A stretch of DNA of 64,000 nt from Littorina saxatilis (Eukaryota > Mollusca > Gastropoda > Littorinimorpha > Littorinidae). Within the stretch, counting starts at the first letter, position 1. Each line of letters begins with the position of its first letter. A program made the position numbers and the translations under genes. The stretch covers positions 4,254,650 through 4,318,649 of the forward strand of contig NC_090253.1 of the NCBI RefSeq assembly GCF_037325665.1. Direction: 5' to 3'. The notes beneath the pieces are model-generated. The model made no database searches and was not told where the DNA came from. It worked only from the letters and a program-made list of their open reading frames with translations. This document shows positions 54,483-64,000 of the stretch, one piece after another.

Positions 54483-55723
54483 ATTAACCCCCTCCCCCAC
54501 TCTGTGAGAGGCCATACACCTAAGCTTAATAGAGATAAATCATCGTTTCTCAAGCACTGAACATTGTATTAAGAGGTGTTATTAAAACTATAGTCTTTGT
54601 AAATTACTGTGAGAGAAAATCATTGATGTGGAGCAGGAGTTCCAGTTAACTGTCAATTGGAAACTCGTTCGTTAGTTGTGGTTTGACCTTTAACTATCGG
54701 TAAAATGTATTTTCTGGCAAAACCGATACGTTCTTCTTTTTCTTTCAGACACTCATTGACGTCAAAGGTCAACCATATAAAAACCCAAATGAAGAAGAAA
54801 TAAAACATCATTACGTGCGACAATGAAGCTGTATTTGGGTTGGCCAAAAGAGAGTGTGTGATTGGAATATGCGATGTTTGGCGTGTTCCTAGCTCAACGA
54901 AAAGTGCAGATGATGTTTTAATGGGGGAAGGGCGCCTAATATGGACCGGTTCCTAATATCGACCACCTGCGGTTCTAACAAACTAACGGTGCTTGGGCGC
55001 TCAAAACAATTTCATTCGCCACATTTACCATCTGGATAGCTTGCACGTGTCAAAACAGTTGCGGGCGCACAAACCACAAAACCGTCAGGCTTTTTCACTT
55101 TTGTACCCTTCTGACAGCGTTCACTCTAAATTTGACGCTTAAAACGGTCCACAGACAGAGCTGTTGACTCAGAAAAGTTGCTTAATGTGACAGCTTAGAC
55201 TGTCATTATTACATTGTAGCAGTGTTTCCCCGTCTTTCCAGCGCAAACAAAAAATACTAGCAAAATCTCTAAGCATGTATGTGTCCCCTGATGTGGACCA
55301 CCTTTAATAAATAGAGGGAAAAAGACGAGAAAGACTGGTTTCAGTCATGGATTTAAAAGCTTGCTGAAAATAACTTATAATTAGCCATCAAGCTTTGCGA
55401 AAAATATATCAAACGGTTTTCTTCACGTGAAATGTCATTTATTTTCTGTTTTTGATAAGATATGTTTGTTTTCTGTTGTGCTTCAAATAATCTTCTCATC
55501 GAACCGAAACAAATAAATCTAATGCATTTTTGAGTCAGTCTTATACGTACACCGAGTTGTATCATGTTATTTTGGAGTACAGTGGGCTTTTGACAATGAT
55601 TCGCCGAGACCTCTTTACAGGTGCCCTAAATATGGACTAGTTGTGAATGTTTCTGCATTCAATTTTTGCTGAATGTTAGTCAAAGCTAATTCGCACAATA
55701 AAACTTCTTCACAAGAAAACTAG
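54483..55723. other. Non-coding stretch, nothing recognised
   Basis: No supported gene. Phrases like CTAATATGGACC (54938) and CTAAATATGGACTAG (55626) recur loosely, a possible dispersed repeat. Confidence 0.4.
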
Positions 55724-55726
55724 TAA

Positions 55727-55962
55727 GGCCAACCAAAAAAAAAGTCTGTTTACGGTATCCCGACCGACCCTATTTTTTCGCGCGACCCTAGACTTTTTTT
55801 TGGCATTTGGGGGAAAAAAAGAAAGAAAAAAAAGAAAATCTTTGTTTTTTGGAAAATAACTTAAAAATATGTTTTTTTGGAGAAAAAAAAAATAATCCCG
55901 ACCTACCGACCCTATTTGTTTTGCCTATGTTACCGTAAACAGACTTTTTTTTGCTGTTGGCC
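55727..55962. mobile_element. Harbinger-like MITE
   Basis: Ends GGCCAACC...GTCTGTTTACGGTA and, inverted, GGCCAACAGC...GTCTGTTTACGGTA, flanked by TAA at 55724-55726 and 55963-55965. Sister of 51870-52123. Confidence 0.8.
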
Positions 55963-55965
55963 TAA

Positions 55966-56389
55966 TCAGAATGAAACAAGAGGTGGTCCATATTAGGCTA
56001 CCTTCCCCTGCAGACAATTAGCACCGACCTAAATGAACATAGGATTCTCGGACAAGAGTATAATACCTGCTATTCAGACTTGGTCGTGTGACAGATGTTT
56101 TCTTCCACACGAGATTACGTTGATTGTCTAACGAAGCCGTCAGCATCAAAGCGTGTAACATACAATCTTGCACACGTTTGCTTTAGTAGTGGCAAAGAAG
56201 GAATGCGTGTGACATAAGCAGATTCGCGATCGTCGATAATGATTTTTCATGGTGTTATGTAATTTTTAAATTACAAAGGAATTGATATGTAAGACAGTTT
56301 CAAGCGAGCTATTTTTCGCGGCTGTATTTACTGTGCAAACAACTCTAAATATGGCAAAACGTGTCACGTGATAATAAACCGTTTGGTTT
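55966..56389. other. Non-coding stretch, nothing recognised
   Basis: No open frame or repeat that I can support. Confidence 0.4.
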
Positions 56390-56400
56390 CAGCGCTCGCT

Positions 56401-56782
56401 TCTTCGTCTTCTGCGTTCGTGGGCTGAAACTCACACGTACACTCGTGTTTTTGCCCGAGTGGAATTTTACGTGTATGACCGTTTTTACCCCGCCATTTAG
56501 GCAGCCATATGCCGTTTTCGGAGGAAGCATGCTGGGTATTTTTGTGTTTCTAAAACCCACCGAACTCTGACATGGATTACAGGATCTTTTCCGTGCGCAC
56601 TTGGTCTTGTGCTTGCGTGTACACACGAAGGGGGATAAGCCACTAGCAGGTCTGCACATAAGTTGACCTGGGAGATCGGACAAATCTCCACACTTAACCC
56701 ACCAGGCGGCCGCGGACGGGATTCGAACCCTCGACCTTCCGATTAAGAGGCCGACGTCTTACCACCCCGCCACAGCGCCCGT
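56401..56782 (-). mobile_element. Full-length tRNA-derived SINE
   Basis: On the - strand it begins GGGCGCTGTGGCGGGGTGG (A box) with B box GGGTTCGAATCCC, followed by a 300-bp body containing TAGAAACACAAAAATACCCA and ending GAACGCAGAAGACGAAGA. The flanks CAGCGCTCGCT (56390-56400) and CAGTGCTCGCT (56783-56793) are an 11-bp target duplication with one mismatch, so both ends are complete. Confidence 0.88.
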
Positions 56783-56793
56783 CAGTGCTCGCT

Positions 56794-58416
56794 GGAGCAG
56801 ACGATTTTTTTTACAGTGATGCAACCATATAAACTTGGCCAAAAAATTATTGCAAAAATTTTCGCACGCTAAGAAAAGCATTAAAACGCAATTTATTTTA
56901 GTTGAACGTCATATGTCCCAAAAGGTAATTATGTCAGCTGTACATATCATTTGTCCGATTGATGGTACTTTGCATAGGCATCCCGTGACAGCCTTTCATT
57001 GTCAAACAAGGTCACCCCTAAAATCGACCTGACAAAAACCATAGCCCCGTATTATAAAATCTGCAAAAAATCCAAATATGCACAAACCAAACATTTCTGA
57101 CAACCATTGGAAAGGCCATTCAATTTCCTGTTCACAACATTTTGTTTTATGCACCTGACTTCTCTAGTCTTTATGTAACCTTTTGTCAAAGGCAGTAGGT
57201 GTCAACCGTTTCTGAGGCCCAAAAAGGCACGTTTTGCGGCCATTTTTGAGGGGGTCCTCCACCCAAAGAGCCATATCTGCTCAAGTTCTCAATGATTTGC
57301 TTTGGAAAGTTCAGAAGTTATGACCAATAGGCTGACCAAAATGTGTGTTGCGTTTTGCGAATATGTATACTTAGCGTGTCGTATTAAGTAACTTTTCCGA
57401 AAGAACTAAACAAATATTCATATTAATTCAGGGTTTTAGGTTAAAAAATCGTGACTTTGCATGCTAAGCAAAAAATGGATGAGGCAATAGGTGGGCTACA
57501 ACATATAATACTTTAAGGCATTTTCAATATCTCGGAGGCATTATGTTTTACTTTTTTAAATAAAAAAAACAGCCATAGCGCTGCACACAAAACTCACTTT
57601 TGACCTTGTGCAAAGGTTAAGGTCATAGAATGCTGGTAAACATTTTGTTGACATTGTAGGGTATAAGTATGCGAAATATGAAAGCTCTGCTTGCTTTCAT
57701 CTCTGAAATATATTGATGTCTATGAATATGTGGAATGTAAAATGGTGACCGCGAAAGTTAGGGGGTAGGGTTGGGAAACTGCCTACAGTTTTATTTTTTG
57801 GCATGGGACTTGATGTTCACATTTTCACCACAGCTCTTGAAATGAGTGGGCTACAACATATCACATTATAAGGCATTTTCAATATCTCCGAGGCATTGTT
57901 TTTACTTCTTTAAATGAAAAACTGCAATAGCGCAACACCAAATGCATATAAAAAGACTTTATACAACATCACAAACGTCTTTATACTGTGACAATCTTGC
58001 TAAATTCCATTCAAACAACGCATATCTTCAATTTTCCGGATCAGAATTTACAACCCTTTTAGTAAAAATTTTACATCGTTTTCTGTTTGTGCTTTTACAA
58101 AATACTGAATTCGTTATAACGTTTCAGAACTCGCCAGTGACCTTGTGTGAAGGTCAAGGTCATGGAATGTTGGTAAACATATTTGTGATACTGTTGGCTA
58201 TCAGTACCGTAAAATCCCTAGCATAAGCCCACCATCTAGCAAACGCCCACCCCCCACTTTGGGCCAAAAGTTGTGCACAGGGGTAACTACCTAGCAAACG
58301 CCCACCCTGCTTTTTTCAAAGAGACTATAGGCTCACTTTCACTAGGATTTGTGCAGACTGTTCTAAAAGTCATCTTTTTCCCCTTCTTTACCTTTTCGTG
58401 TTTCTTTCCTTTTTTT
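56794..58416. repeat. Non-coding stretch with a diverged 350-bp direct repeat
   Basis: GTGGGCTACAACATAT...AAGGCATTTTCAATATCTC...GAGGCATT occurs at about 57492 and again at about 57847, each followed by a TTGTG..AAGGT..AAGGTCATRGAATG segment (57606, 58143). Short CTAGCAAACGCCCACC repeats lie at 58236 and 58291. No gene is seen. Confidence 0.6.
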
Positions 58417-58484
58417 TATATTTAGTCAAGTTTTGACTAAATATTTTAACATCGAGGGGGAATCGAAACGAGGGTCGTGGTGTA

Positions 58485-58572
<88 letters not shown>

Positions 58573-59296
58573 GATTCAGACTAAACTACTGGACCGATCT
58601 TTATGAAATTTGACATGAGAGTTCCTGGGTATGAAATCCCCGAACGTTTTTTTCATTTTTTTGATAAATGTCTTTGATGACGTCATATCCGGCTTTTCGT
58701 GAAAGTTGAGGCGGCACTGTCACGCCCTCATTTTTCAACCAAATTGGTTCAAATTTTGGTCAAGTCATCTTCGACGAAGCCCGGGGTTCGGTATTGCATT
58801 TCAGCTTGGTGGCTTAAAAATTAATTAATGACTTTGGTCATTAAAAATCGGAAAATTGTAAAAAAAAAATAAAAATTTATAAAACGATCCAAATTTACGT
58901 TTATCTTATTCTCCATCATTTGCTGATTCCAAAAACATATAAATATGTTATATTCGGATTAAAAACAAGCTCTGAAAATTAAATATATAAAAATTATTAT
59001 CACAATTAAATTGTCCAAATCAATTTAAAAACACTTTCATCTTATTCCTTGTCGGTTCCTGATTCCAAAAACATATAGATATGATATGTTTGGATTAAAA
59101 ACACGCTCAGAAAGTTAAAACAAAGAGAGGTACAGAAAAGCGTGCTATCCTTCTTAGCGCAACTACTACCCCGCTCTTCTTGTCAATTTCACTGCCTTTG
59201 CCATGAGCGGTGGACTGACGATGCTACGAGTATACGGTCTTGCTGAAAAATGGCAGCTACTTGACTAAATATTGTATTTTCGCCTTACGCGACTTG
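58417..59296 (+). mobile_element. Helentron-like repeat, copy 5
   Basis: Full copy with a long TG run (58489-58567). It shares private variants with copy 6: GGTTCAAATTTTGG, CAAGTCATCTTC and CCCGGGGTTCGG, where copies 1-3 read GGTTGAAA, CAAGTAATC and CCCGGACTTCGG. Confidence 0.8.
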
Positions 59297-59362
59297 TTTA
59301 TTCTTTGTCCCCTCTCCTCACTCCCACCCATCGTTCATGTTTTTTCGAGTTTCTCTTCTCTT

Positions 59363-59430
59363 TATATTTAGTCAAGTTTTGACTAAATATTTTAACATCG
59401 AGGGGGAATCGAAACGAGGGTCGTGGTGTA

Positions 59431-59488
<58 letters not shown>

Positions 59489-60211
59489 GATTCAGACTAA
59501 ACTACTGGACCGATCTTTATGAAATTTGACATGAGAGTTCCTGGGTATGAAATCCCCGAACGTTTTTTTCATTTTTTTGATAAATGTCTTTGATGACGTC
59601 ATATCCGGCTTTTCGTGAAAGTTGAGGCGGCACTGTCACGCCCTCATTTTTCAACCAAATTGGTTCAAATTTTGGTCAAGTCATCTTCGACGAAGCCCGG
59701 GGTTCGGTATTGCATTTCAGCTTGGTGGCTTAAAAATTAATTAATGACTTTGGTCATTAAAAATCGGAAAATTGTAAAAAAAAATAAAAATTTATAAAAC
59801 GATCCAAATTTACGTTTATCTTATTCTCCATCATTTGCTGATTCCAAAAACATATAAATATGTTATATTCGGATTAAAAACAAGCTCTGAAAATTAAATA
59901 TATAAAAATTATTATCAAAATTAAATTGTCCAAATCAATTTAAAAACACTTTCATCTTATTCCTTGTCGGTTCCTGATTCCAAAAACATATAGATATGAT
60001 ATGTTTGGATTAAAAACACGCTCAGAAAGTTAAAACAAAGAGAGGTACAGAAAAGCGTGCTATCCTTCTTAGCGCAACTACTACCCCGCTCTTCTTGTCA
60101 ATTTCACTGCCTTTGCCATGAGCGGTGGACTGACGATGCTACGAGTATACGGTCTTGCTGAAAAATGGCAGCTACTTGACTAAATATTGTATTTTCGCCT
60201 TACGCGACTTG
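59363..60211 (+). mobile_element. Helentron-like repeat, copy 6
   Basis: Full copy, head-to-tail with copy 5 (66-bp gap) and carrying the same private variants; the next copy starts 3 bp after its end. Confidence 0.8.
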
Positions 60212-60214
60212 TTT

Positions 60215-60354
60215 TATATTTAGTCAAGTTTTGACTAAATATTTTAACATCGAGGGGGAATCGAAACGAGGGTCGTGGTGTATGTGCGTGTGTGTGTGTG
60301 TCTGTGTGTCTGTGTGTCTGTGTGTGTGTGCGTGAGTATGTATGCATGTGTGTG
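60215..60354 (+). mobile_element. Helentron-like repeat, 5' fragment (copy 7)
   Basis: Begins TATATTTAGTCAAG only three T after the end of copy 6 and runs into its TG tract, where a SINE tail takes over. Confidence 0.75.
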
Positions 60355-60545
60355 TGACTTGGAATAATAGGCCGTGAAAAGTAGGATATGCGCCGAAATG
60401 GCTGCAATCTGCTGGTCGATGTGAATGCGTGATGTATTATGTAAAAAAATTCCATCTCACACGGCATAAATAGATCCCTGCGCCTTGAGTCCGAGTCTGG
60501 AGATACACGCGCGATATAAGACTTCATATAATAATAATAATAATG
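60355..60545 (+). mobile_element. 5'-truncated SINE
   Basis: Matches the 3' half of the SINE at 53948-54482 (inverted relative to it), from GACTTGGAATAATAGGCCGT to GCGATATAAGACTTCATATA, followed by an (ATA)n tail. Confidence 0.8.
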
Positions 60546-60924
60546 TGTCTGTCTGTCTTTGTGATTCTGGATCAACATTTATTAGTGTGTGTGTGTGTGT
60601 GTGTGTGTTTTGTGAGAGAACGTTTTACCGAGAATTTACTTTGCAAAGTGAGTATCTACAGCTAGGTTACTTCGAAAAGGGCTTCTGCGTGCTGATCAGT
60701 CCTGTGAAGCAATTCATGTTGGTTAAAAACACGTGTTTTGTCCACGTGTTTTTAACCAAAATGTCATTGTCCACCAACAAACCTTCTCCTTGGGCCTGTT
60801 AATGTTGCTGGGTCACGGGGTCCTGCGTGTCGTCAATAGCCTGTTTCTCATAATAATACTTGTGGCGAAGGTGAGTCATATAAGCATTTGCGGTTCTTGT
60901 TAGATCTGTTCACTATAATGGATC
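60546..60924. other. Spacer with a perfect 17-bp hairpin
   Basis: TTGGTTAAAAACACGTG (60719-60735) and CACGTGTTTTTAACCAA (60743-60759) are exact inverted copies around a 7-nt loop; each arm ends in the E-box CACGTG. No gene is seen. Confidence 0.6.
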
Positions 60925-61899
60925 TGTTCTGCGCGAACTTAGAATCCGGTTTCATTCTAGAATGGACCGGGTCCAGGTTGGAATTCTAACCCTGCGCAAG
61001 TACAGGGGTGCCATTCTAGAATGAAACCCTTGAATAAAGGGGGCCGTAATGTTTGTAGGTAAGACAGAGTTGTCTTCCCTTGAATTATCTCCACCTGCAC
61101 CTTCCCTTTGATAAAATGGGGCTGAAAAAATCCTTTGGCGATCTTGCGATGTCATGTCATGTCAAGAAAGTTGACACTCCTGAGTACGCAATAAACAAAG
61201 GCAGACCATAGCAAGGGGGACTACCAGGGCGGTATTGTTTGCAGGGCAGTTGTTTTTGTGATGAGAGCCGGTTGCGGCCGCTTGCAATGTCAGCGCTGTC
61301 TCCCTCTCGGAAATGTCCGGTTTTTTGACAATTTTTTTGACAGGCAGACAGACGGTCAGACCGACTAACCGACAGACAGACCAACAGAAGGACAGAGTGA
61401 GGTATAGAGCTGTTGTCACAGGTTTAAAAAAAAGTTGACATTATATCTTCACAATTCAGAAGACCAACTTCATGTATATGAATAAGATTAAAAGTTACAA
61501 GCGAGATCGGCAAAACACTGTCAGTCCGGAAATTTCCGTTCGTAGCGATCAGTGCTGAGTGTCTCTCAAAATCGTAATCACTTTCAGAACATCACAATCC
61601 CAATTCACGATGTCTTTGAGTAAAGTGTAAAAAACCCGAAAAAAAAACCCGACCAAACACACAAAAAACAAAAACAAACAGAAAATCCACATTTGTGGCT
61701 TTGGCTGTGTGATAGTCTAACTGAAATGACTATTCCAACTTGGACCCAAATTCCAACCTTGCGCACGGCCGATTCTAGAATGGACCAGCAACAAGGGTTT
61801 CATTCTAGAATGGCACCCCTGTACTTGCGCAGGGTTAGAATTCCAACCTGGACCCGGTCCATTCTAGAATGAAACCGGATTCTAAGTTCGCGCAGAACA
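60925..61899. mobile_element. Foldback element with perfect 108-bp inverted ends
   Basis: 60925-61032 and 61792-61899 are inverted copies without a difference seen by eye, starting TGTTCTGCGCGAACTTAG. Each arm carries two CATTCTAGAATG palindromes. The 760-bp centre has no open frame of note. No target duplication is evident. The perfect arms suggest a recent insertion or gene conversion between arms. Confidence 0.85.
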
Positions 61900-63209
61900 T
61901 ATTCACTCGATCAAGGCCGCGTCGCAGAGACAAAAATCATTTCCACAGCCGGAAGGCTCGGTTATTCTTTTTAAAGATGTTGCTAGTTCGTTGATCTAAC
62001 TTTGGTGGGGAGTTGAAAAACCTAAAATTGTAACGTATTTGCATGTGACATTTTCACGGCATGCCTTGATTTAGCCTTCGGCGGTGAAACAGTTGAAAAG
62101 CGTTTTAATTCAATCGCAAGGCAAAGTCAAACACATTTACATCAGTATGAGAACAGACTTCCGGATAGATCTGTTGCAGAGATCTTTCACTACACAATAA
62201 ATTTTTCTGTTTTAAATAAGTTTTCTTTGCGAGCTCGTGGAAAATAAGCGATAATTTCGAATTTCGGCTTGTCGCGACGTCAAGTTTTTCACTGTGCATA
62301 CTCTGATACTGTACACTGCGTAACAAACTGATTCAGCTTTTGCATGACTGCGAGAGTTGATCAGCTTTTGGTTTTTCACTTCAATCGCTTGTCAAGGTCA
62401 AGCCAAAGCACATACTGATTAGAAAAATGTTACTGAACTTACTGGTAGATGTATCTCTTGAGATCAATGAGAAGAAAGATCGAGCGACTTCCTAAAACGC
62501 CTGTGTTTAAAAGAAAACACTGTGTTCAGAATTAACCCTTTCAACAACGTAATGATATTTGTGTAAGTTGCTCTTTTAAACATATAATAACAGAAAGTTG
62601 ATTGTATCGCACGCAAAATTACACGAATCTGGTTAGAATATCTTTCCTTTGCGAGTCTTTGGAACTGGGGCGATAATTTCGAGTGTTTCAGCTTGCCGCG
62701 GCGTCATGCAAATAGCTGTATCACTCTTAGTCTAGAGGCTGACTTCCAAAAGGTGAAACACCCTAAACGTTGCTTGTTAGAAGCAAGCATCCACTTTGGT
62801 CTTGTAGTTTGGACATTTAGCTATATGCCTGGCATGGATGCCACTTCTGAATTTTACTGGTATGGCCGCCATGACAGTTTTCAAAATGGCGGCCGAAACC
62901 GCCATACACAAGCCTATTTCCACTTGTATATGAAGTAAATCCCAAAACCAAATGGCTATTTATACTCATTCGAGGCTGCAGAACTCGAATATCATGATAC
63001 AATTTGTGCTTATTGCAATTTAAAAAAACTTTTGGTCAAAATATATTTTTTATTCAAGCTGTGTTGGTCCAATCATGAACGATTGTTCTTTCTTCAAATG
63101 ATTTCAAGTAGGTTTGTTTTCAATTTCTGTAACAGGAATAGAATATGGAGCCAGCACGTAGACTTTCATCAGAAATAAGGTGCCGGCAAGAAGCAATATA
63201 TATTGAGTG
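61900..63209. other. Non-coding stretch, nothing recognised
   Basis: Open frames (62105-62326, 62693-62938) are short and show no domain. GCGAGCTCGTGGAAAATAAG and GCGAGTCTTTGGAACTGG regions (62231, 62651), each next to GCGATAATTTCGA, suggest a diverged direct repeat. Confidence 0.4.
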
Positions 63210-64000
63210 GGAGCCGTGTGTTTTTTGTCAAGATCCCAGAACAACCAGCAAGACAAATCCACTACGACAGAGGATGGCATAAATAACATCACTCAAGGCA
63301 TCCATCAACGTGAGAAGTACAATGATGAAACCTTCATTGAAGTGATTGATACCCTTACATCTTTTAACCTTTTATACCATGCCCATGAAATACGTTGGCA
63401 TAAAGCTACAGCAGCTTTACACAGAAGGGCAAAAGTGAATGGCTTAAACAGCGTTTTAAGCCAGAAGCTGTCTCTGACACAAATGCTTTCAAGTTCAACT
63501 TCCACTACCCAGCCAACAAAGACACTGCTTCGATCTTCAGTCACTACTACGGACTGGTCAAAATGCATCTTTTGCCAGTCCAATATGTCCCTGGAAGCAA
63601 ACTGAACCAAGTCGCGTTTGAGCACACGTCTACCAAAATGATTCAACTGTCTCTGTTCGATCCAGTCATTAGGTGCAGATTAACTGGGGTCTCTGATATG
63701 ATGACAGCTGAAGGAGAGTATCACTTTAAGTGTTATGTACTCTTTTGCCGAAAGCATGAACACAAAGGCAGTCAAAGTGAGGAGAAGAACCCTGATTCTA
63801 TCTGTTTTGAGAACACAATGACACCTCCAGAACGAGATGGCAAAAGGACATATTTTGTCCCTGAAAACTGTCTGGGACCACTATAGCATGATGCTCTCTA
63901 GAGATTTTGATGTCCAGCCTGCTCCTTACAGAAGCAACCGATTCAAAGAAAAGATACTGAAAATTCTCGGTGATACGGTGTCATTTGTGCAGCCACTGGA
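63210..64000 (+). pseudogene. Broken gene of an uncharacterised Cys/His-rich family
   Basis: Segments in three + frames follow each other: a first part ending WSKCIFCQSN (C-x2-C), a second with FDPVIRCRLTGVSDMMTAEG and EYHFKCYVLFCRKH, and a third with DHYSMMLSRDFDVQ...RFKEKILKILGD up to the window edge. From memory these phrases occur in large uncharacterised proteins that are multicopy in molluscs and cnidarians; the paired cysteines and HxxxC suggest zinc binding. At least two frame changes within 800 bp mean it is not a working gene, unless unseen small introns join the parts. It continues beyond the window. Confidence 0.55.

Noticed and set aside
56703-56782. tRNA-like sequence on the - strand
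   Set aside because: Head of the full-length SINE, whose target duplications enclose head and body together.

Overview
The window looks like nuclear DNA from a mollusc, probably a gastropod. That is an inference from the style of its interspersed repeats and SINEs, from CA/GA microsatellites, and from single-ORF adhesion-type receptors; no organelle or rRNA marker fixes the species. Most of the 64 kb is repeats. Confident host coding sequence is limited to three adhesion-family GPCR genes on the + strand: 22430-26530, 37341-40409 and 46651-49737.

Region by region. 1-10685 is a young, whole-looking Ty3/gypsy-class LTR retrotransposon whose integrase lies before reverse transcriptase (Gmr1-like order). 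A 3.0-kb piggyBac-like element with a TTAA duplication sits inside its 3' LTR. About 11.6-21.06 kb is an old, broken DIRS-like tyrosine-recombinase retrotransposon on the - strand, riddled with MITEs, a foldback element, a SINE, a 29-bp minisatellite and a LINE tail. 22.4-26.7 kb holds the first receptor gene. 27.1-30.7 kb is a 43-bp satellite split by a TA-flanked MITE, a 61-bp micro-retroposon and a Harbinger-like MITE that itself carries a Helentron-like repeat. 30.8-36 kb holds further dispersed repeats and a decayed SWIM-zinc-finger gene. About 37.0-44.8 and 46.4-51.8 kb are two copies of a recently duplicated block, each carrying one receptor gene; copy 1 also received a 2.3-kb piggyBac-like element filled with GA satellite. 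51.8-64 kb is MITEs, SINEs, a row of Helentron-like copies, a 975-bp foldback element with perfect 108-bp arms, and at the right edge a broken gene of an unnamed family.

The three receptors share one plan: signal or anchor segment, GAIN-like ectodomain, GPS with the HL/S cleavage site, seven membrane segments and a long basic, Ser/Thr-rich cytoplasmic tail. The two duplicates differ by about 40 substitutions and three in-frame indels, mostly in the tail. Their single stop codon is followed in frame by about 150 further codons, open in copy 2 and broken in copy 1. All coordinates of repeats were set by eye.

The most unusual signals are: tail-only micro-retroposons of 29-64 bp, three with 11-12 bp target duplications (one with its empty site visible in the paralogous block); a GCGATATAA motif shared near the 3' ends of otherwise different retroposons; and a Helentron-like family with asymmetric inverted repeats and head-to-tail copies.
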